Source: Alphaproteobacteria bacterium
GTDB taxonomy: Bacteria; Pseudomonadota; Alphaproteobacteria; Micavibrionales; Micavibrionaceae
Direction of reading: 5' to 3'
Length of the DNA stretch: 64,000 nucleotides
Assembly: GCA_016699735.1 (NCBI GenBank)
Contig: CP065008.1
Span: forward strand, 1,488,001 to 1,552,000
The position numbers were made by a program, and so were the translations under genes. Below the pieces are notes generated by a model. That model saw nothing but the letters and a program-made list of their open reading frames with translations. It was not told where the DNA came from and did not search any database. Below, piece after piece: positions 62,068 through 64,000 of this stretch (positions within the stretch are counted from its first letter, which is position 1; each line of letters begins with the position of its first letter).

Positions 62068-62541
62068 CTAAGCAGCCTTCTTTCCATCTTCAGTTCCGTC
62101 AGCCTCTTCGGCTTTCTCAATAGCGTCCTTCATTTCCCTGAGGCTGGCGGAAAGCCGTCTGTTGAGGACACTGGACGTATCCGTATTGCTCTTGCGGACC
62201 AGTTCCCCGATCTCGCTCATGCCTGCCAAGGTCTTTTCATAGCTCTTTTTAAAAAGCTCGGCGTTGCGGGCGAGCTTGTCTTCGGGCTTTCCCTCCTTCA
62301 TGAGTTCGGAGGTCATCGAGGATTGCTCACGGATAATCTGCGAAATGATTTCGGCCTGACGCGTTGCAATCGACTGAAAGCTTTGAAAAACGATCTGCTG
62401 GGCTTCGGAAAAAGTCTGTAGATTGCGGCGCTGGGTTTCAATCAGCCGCCCGATATCAAAAGGAAATTTTCCAAAATTTTCAAAGGACTTAAAAAGATCG
62501 CTTGTTTGAAAAGGAGTGTTACAATTTTTTTCCTGTGCCAT
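62068..62541 (-). CDS. Phasin family protein
   Basis: About 157 residues from ATG 62541 with AGAGG upstream. A phasin_2-type amphipathic helical core is seen in SEAQQIVFQSFQSIATRQAE and LFKKSYEKTLAGMSEIGELV. Phasins coat polyhydroxyalkanoate granules, so the organism may store PHA, although no phaC or phaA lies in the window. The longer open frame adds an unlikely hydrophobic start. Confidence 0.88.
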   Translation of the reverse strand: MAQEKNCNTPFQTSDLFKSFENFGKFPFDIGRLIETQRRNLQTFSEAQQIVFQSFQSIATRQAEIISQIIREQSSMTSELMKEGKPEDKLARNAELFKKSYEKTLAGMSEIGELVRKSNTDTSSVLNRRLSASLREMKDAIEKAEEADGTEDGKKAA

Positions 62542-62772
62542 GGGAACCTCTGGAGCAAAAAATGCGCTGATAAATAAAACGCTAAGTTTTATAGGGTTTA
62601 AAGTCAAGGTGTTTAATGTCCGGTAAAAGAAGAGTTAACAGAAAATTAAGACGCCGTAATGAAAGTTAAACAAGTTTTCTTAATTTAAAACATTTAGCAA
62701 ACTTTTAACGCCTTTAGTGCACGTTAGGGAGGGCACTCACGTTTCAAAACCTTCGCATAAAGAAGGACGCGC

Positions 62773-64000
62773 ATGAGAAAGAAATTTAAACCGAAGGGAA
62801 AGGGCAGCGCCGGATCGCGCCGCGGCTTGTGGCTGACCTCCGGTTTGGCGCAGGCGATGGTGCTGCTGAACGGGGTTATTCTGACCGCAACCGCCTTCTA
62901 CATTCTTCATATTTTCATCAAAGGCATGACGACGGAGGAATACCGCGCAGCCGCCCAGGATGCCGGACGTGTTTTTGTTGAGGGCATTTCGGACCAGGAA
63001 AATTCAATACGGCTGGTGTCCAGCGTTCTATTGATCTCAACCAACAAAAATGAATCGTTGCTGGCTGAACAGATTCGAAGGAATGTCCCGGGATTAAGCC
63101 ACTTCGATCAGGTCATCTGGATTTACGAAGCCTCCCCCGGTAAATGGAGCTACAAGACCCTTTATGAATCACAATATGTCAGTAACAAGCAGGCCAGCTA
63201 CCATCTGGTTCCAAGTCAGACCCTGGTGACAAAAATCGTCCAGGAAAAATTTTTTGAGAATGACAGTCTGCGCGTAATGTCGGATCTGCCCGGAATGAAT
63301 TATGTTGAGACCAAATCCTCGCCGCCGACGATGGCGCGCCCCTTCTCCTTCGTAAAAGTTGTAAAAAAGAACAGCTCAAGGGATGGCGTAATTTTTGGAA
63401 TATCCCGGCCAGAAAAATTAATTGATCAAAGCTGGCTTGACCAGCAAAACGCGGTGTCCAACCTCACGATCAAGGATATCGCCGCCGAGCGGAATATCTA
63501 TAACATGGAGAATGACCGGGACGGCAGTCAGACTGTCGCCTATGACCAGGATTACAACCTCTCGGTCGGGGACAGCGAATGGAAAATTGTCATGCAGTTC
63601 AGCAAAAAGACAAACATGCTGTATATCGAGCAGATGCCCTTTCTGATTTTATTTTTCGGAATGGCCCTGACCGTGATCGGCACGTTGTTCGTCCGCAATA
63701 ACCATAAGCAGGCGCAACGTGTGTCGCTCATGAACAAGGCGCTGGAACAGAAAAATGTCGAATTGGAAACGGAGATATCGGAAAGGGAGCGCCTGAATAC
63801 GGCCCTGATCAAGGCCGATAAGGAAAACCGCGCTGTCATCGATTCTGTCAGCGATATTATTTTTGAGACGGATACGGACGGGAAGCTTCTCTTCCTCAGT
63901 GCAACTTGGAGGAAAATTACAGGTTTTGATATTGAACGCTCGAAGGGAAACAATCTGTTCTCCATGCTCAACCCCGAAGATCAGTCCAAGCAGAAAAAGG
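62773..64000 (+). CDS. Membrane sensor with CHASE-like and PAS domains, cut by window end
   Basis: The visible 409 residues have no stop before the window ends. Order: a basic N-terminus, a transmembrane helix (about residues 27-50), a periplasmic CHASE-like domain (about 55-285) with WIYEASPGKW and GVIFGISRPEKL, a second helix (about 288-308), a coiled coil (ALEQKNVELETEISERERL) and a PAS domain start VIDSVSDIIFETDTDGKLLF. The output part, likely a histidine kinase or a GGDEF domain, lies beyond the edge. ATG 62773 has AGAAGGA at good spacing. The 165-base upstream gap is AT-rich. Confidence 0.85.
   Translation, partial: MRKKFKPKGKGSAGSRRGLWLTSGLAQAMVLLNGVILTATAFYILHIFIKGMTTEEYRAAAQDAGRVFVEGISDQENSIRLVSSVLLISTNKNESLLAEQIRRNVPGLSHFDQVIWIYEASPGKWSYKTLYESQYVSNKQASYHLVPSQTLVTKIVQEKFFENDSLRVMSDLPGMNYVETKSSPPTMARPFSFVKVVKKNSSRDGVIFGISRPEKLIDQSWLDQQNAVSNLTIKDIAAERNIYNMENDRDGSQTVAYDQDYNLSVGDSEWKIVMQFSKKTNMLYIEQMPFLILFFGMALTVIGTLFVRNNHKQAQRVSLMNKALEQKNVELETEISERERLNTALIKADKENRAVIDSVSDIIFETDTDGKLLFLSATWRKITGFDIERSKGNNLFSMLNPEDQSKQKK

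Overview
The window is a compact, gene-dense chromosomal segment of an alphaproteobacterium. The evidence is the set of families present: a Ros/MucR regulator, an Lrp/trxB/LsrB-like cluster, short-form CysE, BtaA/BtaB betaine-lipid enzymes, a UbiK/Lgt/MidA/PgeF cluster, a prs-rplY-pth-ychF cluster, a phasin and a MidA-type methyltransferase. Many genes overlap by ATGA-type junctions or are separated by only a few bases. I cannot place it below class from sequence alone; it looks like a deep or uncultivated lineage. No rRNA, tRNA, CRISPR array, prophage or intact insertion sequence was found.

Layout. 1-3.7 kb: a frame-broken outer-membrane beta-barrel gene, a membrane adenylate cyclase and a decayed IS3-type remnant. 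3.7-14.6 kb: DUF502 protein and cysE; then mostly minus-strand genes: an unknown possible Cys/His hydrolase, recG, two membrane proteins, sdhE (plus strand), a DEAD-box helicase with a cold-shock protein, a DUF2314 protein, and the btaA-btaB lipid operon. 14.6-22 kb: mfd, an AmgK-like kinase, aspartate aminotransferase and an unusual alpha/beta-hydrolase-like protein. 22-25 kb: a candidate structured RNA with its own terminator, then an LsrB-like regulator, trxB and a divergent lrp. 25-31.7 kb: a lipase-like lipoprotein coupled to trmFO, a Y-family polymerase, a TerB-like protein, ferredoxin and cysK. 31.7-40.3 kb: a probable dead M48 peptidase, ferredoxin-NADP reductase, mutS, coaBC, an acidic membrane-anchored protein and ubiE. 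40.3-47.8 kb: murJ-trpS, a TSUP exporter operon, nfu-tsaB and mucR. 47.8-56.5 kb: proC, a YbjN protein, ubiK, lgt-midA-pgeF, prs, rplY, pth, ychF. 56.5-64 kb: a large unknown protein with three Cys-rich repeats, ilvE, an OmpR/EnvZ-type two-component pair, csaA, a phasin, and a CHASE/PAS-type sensor cut by the window end.

Most of the window is housekeeping: DNA repair (recG, mfd, mutS, Y-family polymerase), sulfur and cysteine metabolism (cysE, cysK, TSUP exporter), redox and Fe-S (trxB, fdxA, FNR, nfu), tRNA modification (trmFO, tsaB) and envelope building (murJ, lgt, btaAB). The parts most worth a second look are the candidate structured RNA at 22165-22302, the C-x-A-D-D-x4-C repeat protein at 56.5-58.5 kb, the M48-like protein without its zinc motif, the possible Cys/His hydrolase at 5.2-6.2 kb, and two genes whose reading frames break at homopolymer tracts.
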